In this document: positions 37,823-45,861 of the stretch, piece after piece
Layout: each line of letters starts with the position of its first letter
How positions within the stretch are numbered: position 1 is the first letter of the stretch
NCBI GenBank assembly: GCA_963777355.1
Contig: CAVZQK010000022.1
Coordinates: 310,001-374,000 of the forward strand
Direction of reading: 5' to 3'
Source of the DNA: DATJHM01 sp963777355
GTDB lineage: Bacteria; Chloroflexota; Ktedonobacteria; Ktedonobacterales; Ktedonobacteraceae
Length of the DNA stretch: 64,000 nt
Notes under the pieces: generated by a model
What the model was told of the DNA's origin: nothing
The model's input: the letters and a program-made list of their open reading frames with translations, nothing else
Database searches by the model: none
Translations under genes and position numbers: made by a program

Positions 37823-37874
37823 AGAAAAGCGATTTACAAGCCCCTGTTGTTGCTTGTAAATCGCTTTTCTGTTT
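37823..37874 (+). terminator. Strong Rho-independent terminator after mraY
   Basis: A perfect 19-bp stem (AGAAAAGCGATTTACAAGC at 37823-37841, complement at 37852-37870) with a 10-base loop, followed by GTTTTATA. It ends the 33016-37747 group and separates it from the ATP-grasp genes. Confidence 0.9.
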
Positions 37875-38040
37875 TATAGAAATATGCTATAGTTCTTCCA
37901 TGCATCCTTGCAATATCGTCAAAAGGACTTTATATATGTTGAAAATAAAGCAATACACAGTCAGGAAAAGGAATTCCAGGTACAGTGCAAACACACAAGA
38001 TAACGGGTATCGTTATCTTCTCTATGGGGGGAAAAGGTAG

Positions 38041-38978
38041 ATGCGCTTCTGTTTTATTATTGAAGAAGTATATCGTAACGATCCTATGCCTATGGTAGTC
38101 GTCGATCAATTGCTCCAGTGGGGTCATACTGTTGATCTGCTTGAGCCTCAGGACACAGTCACCTGTTTGTCGAATATGGCAGAGCAGGGCTACGACGCAT
38201 ATGTGCTCAAAACAGTAGCAGACGGGCCAGGGCTAAGTATTCTGGAGGCAGCTGAAGCGGTAGGGCTGCCCACGATCAACAATCCACGAGCGATTCGTCT
38301 AGTACGGGATAAAGCAGTGGCTGCCGCCTATGCGCGTGCGCATGGCCTGCCAATTCCGCCAACCTACTTTGTAGCCCATCCGCGCCTGCTCAAGCAGATT
38401 CCAGAAGATCAGTATCCATTAGTAGTAAAACCAAGTAATGGCAGTTCGTGTAAAGGAATCTATCGCATTAACAATCCGGCTGACCTGGAAGCATTAGAGA
38501 TTGCCGAAGCAAACGACAGTTTTTTCCTGGCGCAGCGCTATGCAGAAAATGCAGGCTTTGATATCAAAGTTTATGTCACCGGGCGTGAGGTCTACGCAGC
38601 CATAGCAAAAACGTCGCCATTACATGGAGAGGTAGTAGAAAGCTTCATTCCGCTCAGTCCACAGCTCCGCAAGCTCTCACTGGATGTAGGGAGGATTTTG
38701 GCCTGGACATCTATGGACTGGATGTCGTCGAAACCCCTCAAGGGCTATCCGTGCTAGATATCAACGATTTTCCTAGCTACGGAAGAGTGCCACGCGCAGT
38801 GATACGGGTAGCAGAATATATACTGCATGCCGCCAAAAGAGCAGAGATCCAACGTCTATCTCGTGAAGAGCGCAACACGCGTCGGCGCATGGCATACCGA
38901 GAGAAAGCGATACGTATTGCGCAAGAAGAACAGCCTAAGACATCTTTACAGTCGGCAGGGGCATCTCTGAGTCATTAA
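38041..38978 (+). CDS. ATP-grasp (RimK-like) ligase/kinase 1, single frameshift near the end
   Basis: An ATP-grasp fold protein of about 312 residues once a shift is repaired. The ATP-binding core reads PLVVKPSNGSSCKGIYRI, with AQRYAENAGFDIKVYVTGREV and the Mg-binding end LDINDFPSYG. The family joins carboxylates to amines, or phosphorylates polyols in the ITPK branch. Codons 1-219 are in one frame, the rest in another. One missing T in the TTTT run at 38696-38699 explains it: restoring it gives GLDIYGLDVVETPQG, the expected ATP-grasp strand. The C-terminus adds an Arg/Glu-rich helix. It is followed 18 bases later by a second ATP-grasp gene. The substrate is unknown. Confidence 0.85.
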
Positions 38979-38996
38979 AAGTAGGAGCAAAAAGCT

Positions 38997-39843
38997 ATGC
39001 AGATCTGTCTGATCATGGACAATCCGGAGACACCACAGCATCCCGTCATTGCAGTAGCCTTACAAAAGCTTGCAAAGAGGCACAACGTCAGGCTATCGGA
39101 TGTGCGCACACTTACGGGAAAGCAAGCCATCGCCCAGGAGCAGAGACAAGCATTGGCCGACCTTTACCTGCTGAAATCACATGCGCCGCAAGCGCTCGAA
39201 CTGGCGCATTTCCTAGAGCAGCAGGGAGTGACTTGTTGTCAATAGCTGGACGGCATCGCTTGCCTGTCAGGATCGTATGCTCATGAGTCAGCGCATGAAA
39301 GAAGCTGATCTGCCCTGGCCGGAGACGAGTTATTTTGCCAGTCTGGGTCTGCTTTTAGCGCAACCAGAGAAACTGGAACAATTGAGCTTTCCTTTCATCA
39401 TCAAAAGTCATTACAGCCATCGAGGTGACCTTGTTGAGAAGATAAACCAGCGGGTCGAACTTGAAGCGCTTGCTTCCCAATGGAGCAAGGAGCCGGTTAT
39501 TCTACAAACATTTACCGTCAGCGACGGCTGGGATATCAAGCTTTGGGTAATTGACCAGAAGATATTCGCAGCCCGGCGGAGGACGCCACTTGAAGCAAAC
39601 GCATCTAAGCAAGACTTTCCTCTGACAGAAAACGAGCTGCCAGCAGAGTGGGCACAGATCACCAGGAAGATCGGCCAGGTCTTCGACCTTCGTCTCTATG
39701 GAGTTGACCTGCTTCAGACCGCGACAGGTCCTGTTATCGTTGATGTAAACTCATTCCCCGGTTTCCGTGGTGTTGCGGGGGCAGATGATGCGCTCGTTGA
39801 GCTGGTAGAACAGATGGGAAGAGAAAGGCAGGGCACACATTGA
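38997..39843 (+). CDS. ATP-grasp (RimK-like) ligase/kinase 2, single frameshift
   Basis: A shorter ATP-grasp protein, about 281 residues after repair. The N-terminal pre-ATP domain (MQICLIMDNPETPQHPVIAV) and the ATP-grasp domain (PFIIKSHYSHRGDLVEKI, VILQTFTVSDGWDIKLWVI and VIVDVNSFPGFRGV) are in different frames. Removing one T from the TT pair at 39233-39234 fuses them as GVTVVNSWTAS. AGGAG about 10 bases before the ATG supports the start. It sits between the first ATP-grasp gene and the APH-like gene, whose TTG start overlaps this stop by four bases, so translational coupling is likely. The usual ATP-grasp Lys and DvN metal residues are present. Confidence 0.83.
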
Positions 39844-41342
39844 GAAATATCCAATCAGAACCAACAACAGGAACGCTCTCGATTCTCGACCTGCCAAATC
39901 TGCTCATCCAGCTTTTCGCATCAGTACAACGTCCACTTCTGGCAGAGGCAGAAGAAAAGCCATTAGGACTATTTGTACGCTATTTGCGGCGCAAGCCGGG
40001 GCGGGGATTGGCTGTCATCTATCATGTTGATGAACTTGGCGGCGGGAAAAAGAAACAGAGCAATGATCCAAATCACGCAGTCAGCCTAACGCTGGGAGAA
40101 TCTGCGCTGCAAGGTGCCAAGATTCAATTCACACTAGAGCAGATCCAACAAACAACGCTCAAACTACTCCCATCCGGGGTCCTACATTTGCCAGAGGTAG
40201 ATCTGGCGGTCCAGAAATTTCCCGCCGACGCCAATCTCCCAGCCCTGGCGGCGAGCTGTGATACCCATCCCCAGAGTCAACTTTTTCTGGCCCTACAAGA
40301 TGCGGCACGGGTACAACTCCAGGATGCAGAATGGCAACTCATTGCGGCAGAGGCCGAACCTGTACGATATAAACCAGCCAGCCGTTGCGTGATACGCTAT
40401 CGCCTTCAGCTTGAACAACCGCAGCAGCATAAACAGCAGACATTGACCATCTTTGGCAAGGTCTATGCCGACCCTCGCCAGGCAGATGCGGTTCAGGGAC
40501 TACAACAACAACTTTATAACGAACAGGCGCAAGCAGACCGTACACCTTTGCTACCGCGCCCGATTGGACAGATCCAGCAGTTGGGACTGACGTTGAATGA
40601 GGCAGTCCAACCAGATAGAGAGCAGACAGCAGAGGGTTCCTGGGCAAATTTGCGTACAGGCAACCGGGCCCTTCAACCACAGATAGAGCGGGGAAAAGGC
40701 GGAAGCATTCTCCAAATCGTCATTCCAAAAGAAGAACTAGTATTAACAGGGGAAGCATTAGCGCGGCTCCATACCAGCCAGGTAGTACCAGAGAGCAGCA
40801 CTCCCCGCAGTGGGGCAAAAGAGGCCAAACGCGCCCGTGAGCGAGCTGCATTAATCGCCAGTCGCAATAGGGCGCAGGCAGAGCGGGTGCAAGCAGACGT
40901 GGAACAACTTGCCACACGGCTTAGCAATCTTGAACCAGATCGCTATCGCTCTGCACACGGTGGATTCAAAGCAAGTCAGCTTCTCTTTCATAGCCACAAG
41001 GTCTTTGTTGTCGACTTTGATGGCTTCTGTCTTGCAGATCCGGCGTTGGATGTTGGTTACTTTCTCGCCTATCTGCGACCAAGCGGGTTATGGTATCACA
41101 ACGCAGGTATGAGAGACTGGTTTGAGCAGGCAGCAACCGTCTTCCGAGATGCCTATCTCCAGGCGATGCTTGCACAGGGACTTGAGCAAGAGAGTGGACA
41201 ACATATTCTAGAGCGAGCGAAGCTGTATGAGGCAGCATTGATCTTCAAAATCGCCACCCGTCGAGCAAACAGATTGAATAGTCCGCGAGCACTGGAATTA
41301 GCAGCAATGCTTGATGAAATAGAACAGTGTCTAGAAGTGTAA
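39840..41342 (+). CDS. APH-like phosphotransferase-fold protein with altered catalytic loop
   Basis: A 500-residue protein whose C-terminal half has the aminoglycoside-phosphotransferase/choline-kinase fold: RYKPASRCVIRYRL (nucleotide-binding strand region), LTGEALARLHTS, and SAHGGFKASQLLFHSHKVFV followed by VDFDGFCLADPALDVGYFL. Active family members normally have HGDxxxxN in the catalytic loop. Here it reads HGGFKASQ, so the catalytic Asp is replaced by Gly and the metal-binding Asn by Gln, while the later DFD is kept. It could be an inactive or altered kinase. The N-terminal 150 residues are unrecognised. It starts with TTG overlapping the preceding stop by four bases and forms one operon with the two ATP-grasp genes. 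Confidence 0.75.
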   Translation: MRNIQSEPTTGTLSILDLPNLLIQLFASVQRPLLAEAEEKPLGLFVRYLRRKPGRGLAVIYHVDELGGGKKKQSNDPNHAVSLTLGESALQGAKIQFTLEQIQQTTLKLLPSGVLHLPEVDLAVQKFPADANLPALAASCDTHPQSQLFLALQDAARVQLQDAEWQLIAAEAEPVRYKPASRCVIRYRLQLEQPQQHKQQTLTIFGKVYADPRQADAVQGLQQQLYNEQAQADRTPLLPRPIGQIQQLGLTLNEAVQPDREQTAEGSWANLRTGNRALQPQIERGKGGSILQIVIPKEELVLTGEALARLHTSQVVPESSTPRSGAKEAKRARERAALIASRNRAQAERVQADVEQLATRLSNLEPDRYRSAHGGFKASQLLFHSHKVFVVDFDGFCLADPALDVGYFLAYLRPSGLWYHNAGMRDWFEQAATVFRDAYLQAMLAQGLEQESGQHILERAKLYEAALIFKIATRRANRLNSPRALELAAMLDEIEQCLEV

Positions 41343-41515
41343 AGAAGTGTAAAGAAATCCCTATACACTTGACCAAATACGTTACAATAAGAAATATCCC
41401 ATAACAGAATACAGAGGAGTTTGGCAAGGCAAAAGAATACTATCTGATCTGGAGGAGAGAGCTACGTGTCATAGGTAATAGGATAGCATCGAATAGGGCG
41501 AGGAAGGAATGGGAC

Positions 41516-43318
41516 GTGCAACAGTCAATTGGGTCATATATTCGCCAACTTCGCCGTCAACGAAGTTTGACGCAGAGTGAGTTGGGAGAAAATCGCTTCT
41601 CAAAATCATATGTCAGCGCAGTTGAACGAGGAACTATTCTCCCTTCATCAGAAGCACTGCGTTTTTTCGCCGAGCAATTTGAACAACCTATCGATACCTT
41701 TGAACAACTTGCACAAAAAGATGAACAGAACAAACAGATAGTATCACTTTCCATCGCCGAATCTTCACAACATGCCATCCTACATCAAGAATACAAAGAG
41801 ATCGTTGATCTTTTGGATATGATGCTGGATGGGACAGAGCTCTCTTATAGTTTCTTCACAAGTATGAAGATGCTTCCAGCGCTCTCGCATGAGGTATTGG
41901 CAGAACTTCCCTCTTCAACACAAGTACGCTACTTCTTCTTGCAGGGACTCATAGCGGAGAAAAAGAGAGAGTACGCAGCAGCAGTGGCTGCTTTTGAGCA
42001 GGCACTAGTTGTAGCCACGATAAAACATCGGCCAGCAATTCTTGATACCTTAGGCAACACATACTTTCAAATGCACCTGTATCACATTTCCCTAAGCTAT
42101 TATCAACGCGCCCTACAGCTATTGTACGAACAAATGACCGAGAATGTTTTCCCAGCCTTATTGTTGAGTGTTGAAGCCCATTGTGGAGATACCTATCGAG
42201 CACTGGGATTACATAACGCTGCATATCAGCACTATGAAAAAGCGCGTCAATATCTGCGGCCTACGGATAATATCCAGATAGCAGGTAGTCTCTATGGGGG
42301 ACTTGGTTATTGTATCTACGCCTCCATTTACCAGGGGAGACTGGACAGAGAAAACAAGAGCGAAACGCTCAGCAGTGAAGAGCAGGAACAGAGGTTTCAG
42401 AAAGCCATAAGCTTCCTTCTCCAGAGCAGGACCCTCTATCAGGTTGGAAGCGAACAACTTGAGGAAGCGAGAATGCGACTGATCTATACAATGGTAGTAC
42501 TGGATCACTGCCTTTTTCGGAAGCAGAAAGCGCTAGAGACAAGTAAACAGACAAAAAAGCCGCCCATAATTTATGGAACCGCCCAAATAGATGATGCGGA
42601 AAATCAATGCCGCCAGGTTTTGCTCAATCAGCAAGACAAACACCCATCCTCAAGTAGTCCAGCCGAAGAGATACAAGGAATTATCTATACAGCACTGGCT
42701 TATCGAATTCGTATTGCCACCCTGCGGGCAACCATTGCACGTATCACAGGCTTTGCCGATACAGCAATACGAGAACGCTCATTTGCAACATATCTTTGCC
42801 AGATGGTTTTAGAATCTCTAGCACAGCCTGAGTTCTCCTGGAAAATAGTGAACGATGCAATGTCACTCTCCCTCACCAATCTCAGCTCTCATATACCGGC
42901 ATTACCACCTTTGCCAAAGTTGTCCCTCCTGGAAATGCAAGAACGCTGGCAGCCAGGGTTACTCGCAGAAGTTTTTTTTGCAGCAGGTGAAATAGCAGAA
43001 GAAATTGGGAGAGCGGCAAGTTCTGAGGAATATGCCAGTGAGAGTTATCAGCGAGTAAACGTTTATCTCCATACAGCACTACAAATCTTCCGCCAGGCGA
43101 TCCCCGATTATGCGTATGACATTACGTATCTAACCCGTAGCTACATGCGCAGTGCGACACTTCTGGAAGAGCGCATCGAAGCCTTCCCGTCTTTAGAAAA
43201 AGAGACCACCCAGGTACTCATAGGCTTCCTTAAAGAAGGGCTAACGCCGGTACAGCAGTTCCAACCGTATGAACAATCAGCGATTGATGTGTTTTTCCCT
43301 ATCAAATCTGCCGTCTGA
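41516..43318 (+). CDS. XRE-family HTH regulator with C-terminal TPR domain
   Basis: A 600-residue regulator. The N-terminal Cro/C1-type helix-turn-helix (residues about 5-65) reads IGSYIRQLRRQRSLTQSELG then SKSYVSAVERGTILPSSEAL. The remainder is a solenoid of TPR-like helical pairs, for example YFLQGLIAEKKREYAAAVAA, DTLGNTYFQMHLYHISLSYY and GDTYRALGLHNAAYQHYEKA. In Firmicutes this HTH-TPR layout binds signalling peptides (PlcR/Rgg type); whether that holds here is unknown. The start is a GTG at 41516 with AGGAAGG upstream; the nearby ATG at 41509 is in another frame and closes quickly. No peptide-pheromone gene is clear next to it. A terminator follows. Confidence 0.88.
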   Translation: MQQSIGSYIRQLRRQRSLTQSELGENRFSKSYVSAVERGTILPSSEALRFFAEQFEQPIDTFEQLAQKDEQNKQIVSLSIAESSQHAILHQEYKEIVDLLDMMLDGTELSYSFFTSMKMLPALSHEVLAELPSSTQVRYFFLQGLIAEKKREYAAAVAAFEQALVVATIKHRPAILDTLGNTYFQMHLYHISLSYYQRALQLLYEQMTENVFPALLLSVEAHCGDTYRALGLHNAAYQHYEKARQYLRPTDNIQIAGSLYGGLGYCIYASIYQGRLDRENKSETLSSEEQEQRFQKAISFLLQSRTLYQVGSEQLEEARMRLIYTMVVLDHCLFRKQKALETSKQTKKPPIIYGTAQIDDAENQCRQVLLNQQDKHPSSSSPAEEIQGIIYTALAYRIRIATLRATIARITGFADTAIRERSFATYLCQMVLESLAQPEFSWKIVNDAMSLSLTNLSSHIPALPPLPKLSLLEMQERWQPGLLAEVFFAAGEIAEEIGRAASSEEYASESYQRVNVYLHTALQIFRQAIPDYAYDITYLTRSYMRSATLLEERIEAFPSLEKETTQVLIGFLKEGLTPVQQFQPYEQSAIDVFFPIKSAV

Positions 43319-43359
43319 ACTCTCTCAATAGAGGAGAAAGTTTTCTGGAAGCGAATGGC

Positions 43360-43395
43360 AGAAGCCGATTTGCTAGTAAATCGGCTTCTTTCAGC
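43360..43395 (+). terminator. Rho-independent terminator after the HTH-TPR gene
   Basis: AGAAGCCGATTT at 43360-43371 pairs with 43378-43389 (12 bp, loop GCTAGT), about 40 bases after the stop at 43318, with a short T stretch. Confidence 0.75.
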
Positions 43396-43687
43396 ATATC
43401 TCAAAGACTAGAATTCTCTAGATTTCTTCAATGCTGAGTTAGACTTCCAACTTTTTCTATGTTAAACTAAGAACATATAAGAAGCCTGGTTCACCATTCC
43501 TCTTATAGAGAGTGATCTTCTCCAAAAATGAGAAAAAGCTAGCCATGCAAAGGAGCTTAACCACGCCAAGACCAAGCAAAAAACGACGATATGGATTGTC
43601 CCTGGCGAAAACGGATTTCCTGATCGTTCTTTCCAACTTTGTCAACTTAGTGATTTTGACAACATCTAGAAAGAAAGAGGAAAAGAC

Positions 43688-43991
43688 ATGCCCAATGTAG
43701 AAGATGCCATTCAGACCGAGAACCATTATTTTCCGGCTATTTCGCTGAAATGGGAATCTGCTGTCAGAAAGAAGTCTTTTGCAAAAATTCCTTTTGCGGC
43801 GGTAGGCTACACCAGAAACGGTGTGTGGAATTGCTCGTCGCGTTGGATATATAAATGCGCAACCTGATCACCTTGCGCTCTATCGTCTCAAACTTTATAC
43901 TACGAAAAAAAATATTATGTATACGCTTCCAGGATGGTACACGCTAGAGAATGGGAGATTCTCCCAGATGCAAAATAGTGAATCTCATTAG
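43688..43991 (+). pseudogene. Small unrecognised gene, single frameshift (about 100 residues if repaired)
   Basis: The ATG at 43688 has AGAGGAAAAG upstream and opens MPNVEDAIQTENHYFPAISL. The frame closes after 59 codons. If one A is removed from the AA in the GTGTGGAATTGC stretch (near 43830), the next frame continues as VWIARRVGYINAQPDHLALY and LPGWYTLENGRFSQMQNSES to TAG at 43989-43991, a whole number of codons. The aromatic-rich second half looks like a real protein. I do not recognise it and no domain is evident. A terminator hairpin lies about 85 bases after the stop. It follows the HTH-TPR regulator and could be its target. Confidence 0.45.
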
Positions 43992-44075
43992 GCTGTTTTT
44001 AGGAGTGCGTCCTTCTACATTTTTGCGTATAATTACAAGATAAGGTTCAAAAGATATTTTTTAGAGGTCCGAAAA

Positions 44076-44110
44076 AGGAGATCGCTATCACAGTGATCTT
44101 CTTTTTTTCA
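44076..44110 (+). terminator. Rho-independent terminator
   Basis: AGATCGCT (44079-44086) pairs with AGTGATCT (44092-44099) with one G-U, loop ATCAC, followed by TCTTTTTTT. It fits as the end of the small gene at 43688-43991. Confidence 0.75.
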
Positions 44111-44204
44111 GGCTCTAAGCAAACTAGCGGTGAGATATTTCAATAGAAGATAAACAAAGGCTACTACCCTAACCGTTCTGATTGAACAGCGGGAAGGCGG
44201 TAAG

Positions 44205-44395
44205 CGAGAAGGAGACGGCCTAGCCGCTCTGCCCTACGAGAGATCGCTCGGCGGGAGGAGACGGTCTAGCCGCTCTGCCCTACGAGAGTCTCTCTCTTCG
44301 AGAAGGAGACGGGCAAGCCGTCTGCCCTACGAGAGTCTCTCTCTTCGAGAAGGAGACGGCCAAGCCGATCTGCCCTACGAGAGTCTCTCTCTCCT
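44205..44395. repeat. Four tandem copies of the CTGCCCTACG repeat, 46-49 bp apart
   Basis: The GAGACGG start recurs at 44212, 44258, 44306 and 44355, each ending CTGCCCTACGAGAG. The copies differ inside the hairpin (CCTAGCCGC, TCTAGCCGC, GCAAGCCG, CCAAGCCGA) but keep its pairing, which suggests the stem-loop matters. The spacing varies and the units are diverged, so this is not a CRISPR array. It lies upstream of the MFS gene. Confidence 0.88.
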
Positions 44396-44544
44396 ACAAA
44401 TGAAAGTGGTCAGGGGACTACCTACATTTGCATTTCAAGGCATCATTTGAGATAATAGTTCCAATATAGCAAAGAGTGTATGCTCAGTCACCACAGAATC
44501 CCTCGCAAACATATACATCAATAAGAAAAAAGGATTGGCAACAG

Positions 44545-45843
44545 ATGTCCACAATTCCTAGCGCATCAACACCAGAAAAATCTTCTACTAAAAAGGGCTT
44601 ACAGACATTTCGTGCTTTACGTTATCGCAATTTTCGGCTTTTATGGATCAGCCTGGTTGTTTCGTCTATTGGTACATGGCTGCAAATTGTGAGCCAGAGT
44701 CTGTTGGTTCTCAAAATTACGCATAACTCACCGATTGCGCTGGGTATAGTCTCATTAGCGCAGGCAGCATCCTTTTTTCTATTTGCATTTATTGGGGGAA
44801 GCATTGCCGATCAGAGCGATAAACGGCGTTTCTTGCTCATTACGCAGAGTCTTTCGATGATCCTGGCATTCATACTAGGAGCCATCACAATCACTGGTGT
44901 CGTCCAGGTTTGGATGATTGTGCTGCTTGCATTCTGTTCGGGGACAGTGCTCAGCTTCGATCAGCCAGCACGATCTTCCCTTATCCCGACCCTTGTACCG
45001 CGTGAAGATCTGATGAATGCAATTTCATTACAATCCACAGTCTTCAATGGGGCTGCTTTTATCGGTCCCACTCTAGCGGGTGTATTGATCGAAATCTCCG
45101 GCACAATTGCCAGTAAAAATAGTTTGCTTCCGTATGCAGCGAATTTCTTTCTCAACGGTGTCAGTTTTCTAGGTGTGTTGTTTGTCCTCTACCTACTACA
45201 ATTACCAAAAGAGACAGCGGAAGAGAGTACCGCTAAACGAGGACCGCTCCTCGCATCAATTCGAGCCTCTCTTGGTACAGTCAGAAGAGATGCAGCGTTG
45301 CCCTGGGTGCTTTCAGGATATGGAGCGCTACTCTTCTTTGGTCCCTCAAATACCCTTATTCTGCCTATCTTCGGTATCCAGATTCTGCATTTGAATGCGG
45401 CCCAGCTCGGACTATTATTCTCTGCCGCAGGTTTAGGGACGATACTTGGGGCACTGGGTGTTGCTTCTCTGGGGGATGTTCGACAGAAAGGAGTGCTGCT
45501 GCTCTCTTCGCTTTTTGTCTGGACCGCTTCGCTGCTTATTTTTGCGCTCAGTCATTTTTTCTGGCTTTCCCTGTTTGCCCTCCTCCTTTTCGGGATTGCG
45601 CAAAATGGAGTAGGAGCAACAACGATTACGCTCTTGCAGACACGGGTACCACCCCAGATGCGAGGGAGGGTAATGAGTTTAAATACGTTACTCATCATGG
45701 GAGTGCGGCCACTGGGGGACTTTCCCGCCAGTGGGCTTATTGCCTTGATCGGTGGTCCTTTTACCGTACTTCTTTGTACTTCGCTTGTGGGACTTTATGC
45801 GCTCTATCTACTCATTACACGACCAGTAATACGGAAATTATAG
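44545..45843 (+). CDS. Major facilitator superfamily exporter (EntS-like)
   Basis: A 432-residue MFS protein with about twelve TM helices in two halves of six. The opening segment FRALRYRNFRLLWISLVVSS is typical of the EntS/macrolide-efflux branch (MFS_3), as are IADQSDKRRFLLITQ in the loop between helices 2 and 3 and the QPARSSLIPTLVPREDL stretch in helix 5. It probably exports a small molecule such as a siderophore or drug by proton antiport. AAAGGA lies upstream of the ATG at 44545; a GTG 69 bases earlier would give a longer tail. No biosynthetic gene is adjacent to hint at the substrate. Confidence 0.9.
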   Translation: MSTIPSASTPEKSSTKKGLQTFRALRYRNFRLLWISLVVSSIGTWLQIVSQSLLVLKITHNSPIALGIVSLAQAASFFLFAFIGGSIADQSDKRRFLLITQSLSMILAFILGAITITGVVQVWMIVLLAFCSGTVLSFDQPARSSLIPTLVPREDLMNAISLQSTVFNGAAFIGPTLAGVLIEISGTIASKNSLLPYAANFFLNGVSFLGVLFVLYLLQLPKETAEESTAKRGPLLASIRASLGTVRRDAALPWVLSGYGALLFFGPSNTLILPIFGIQILHLNAAQLGLLFSAAGLGTILGALGVASLGDVRQKGVLLLSSLFVWTASLLIFALSHFFWLSLFALLLFGIAQNGVGATTITLLQTRVPPQMRGRVMSLNTLLIMGVRPLGDFPASGLIALIGGPFTVLLCTSLVGLYALYLLITRPVIRKL

Positions 45844-45861
45844 ACCGTGTGAGACTGGAAA

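Noticed and set aside
44205..44395. Possible CRISPR array
   Set aside because: Spacing varies between 46 and 49 bases, the sequence between cores is itself repeated (TCTCTCTCTTCGAGAA), and no cas gene is present.
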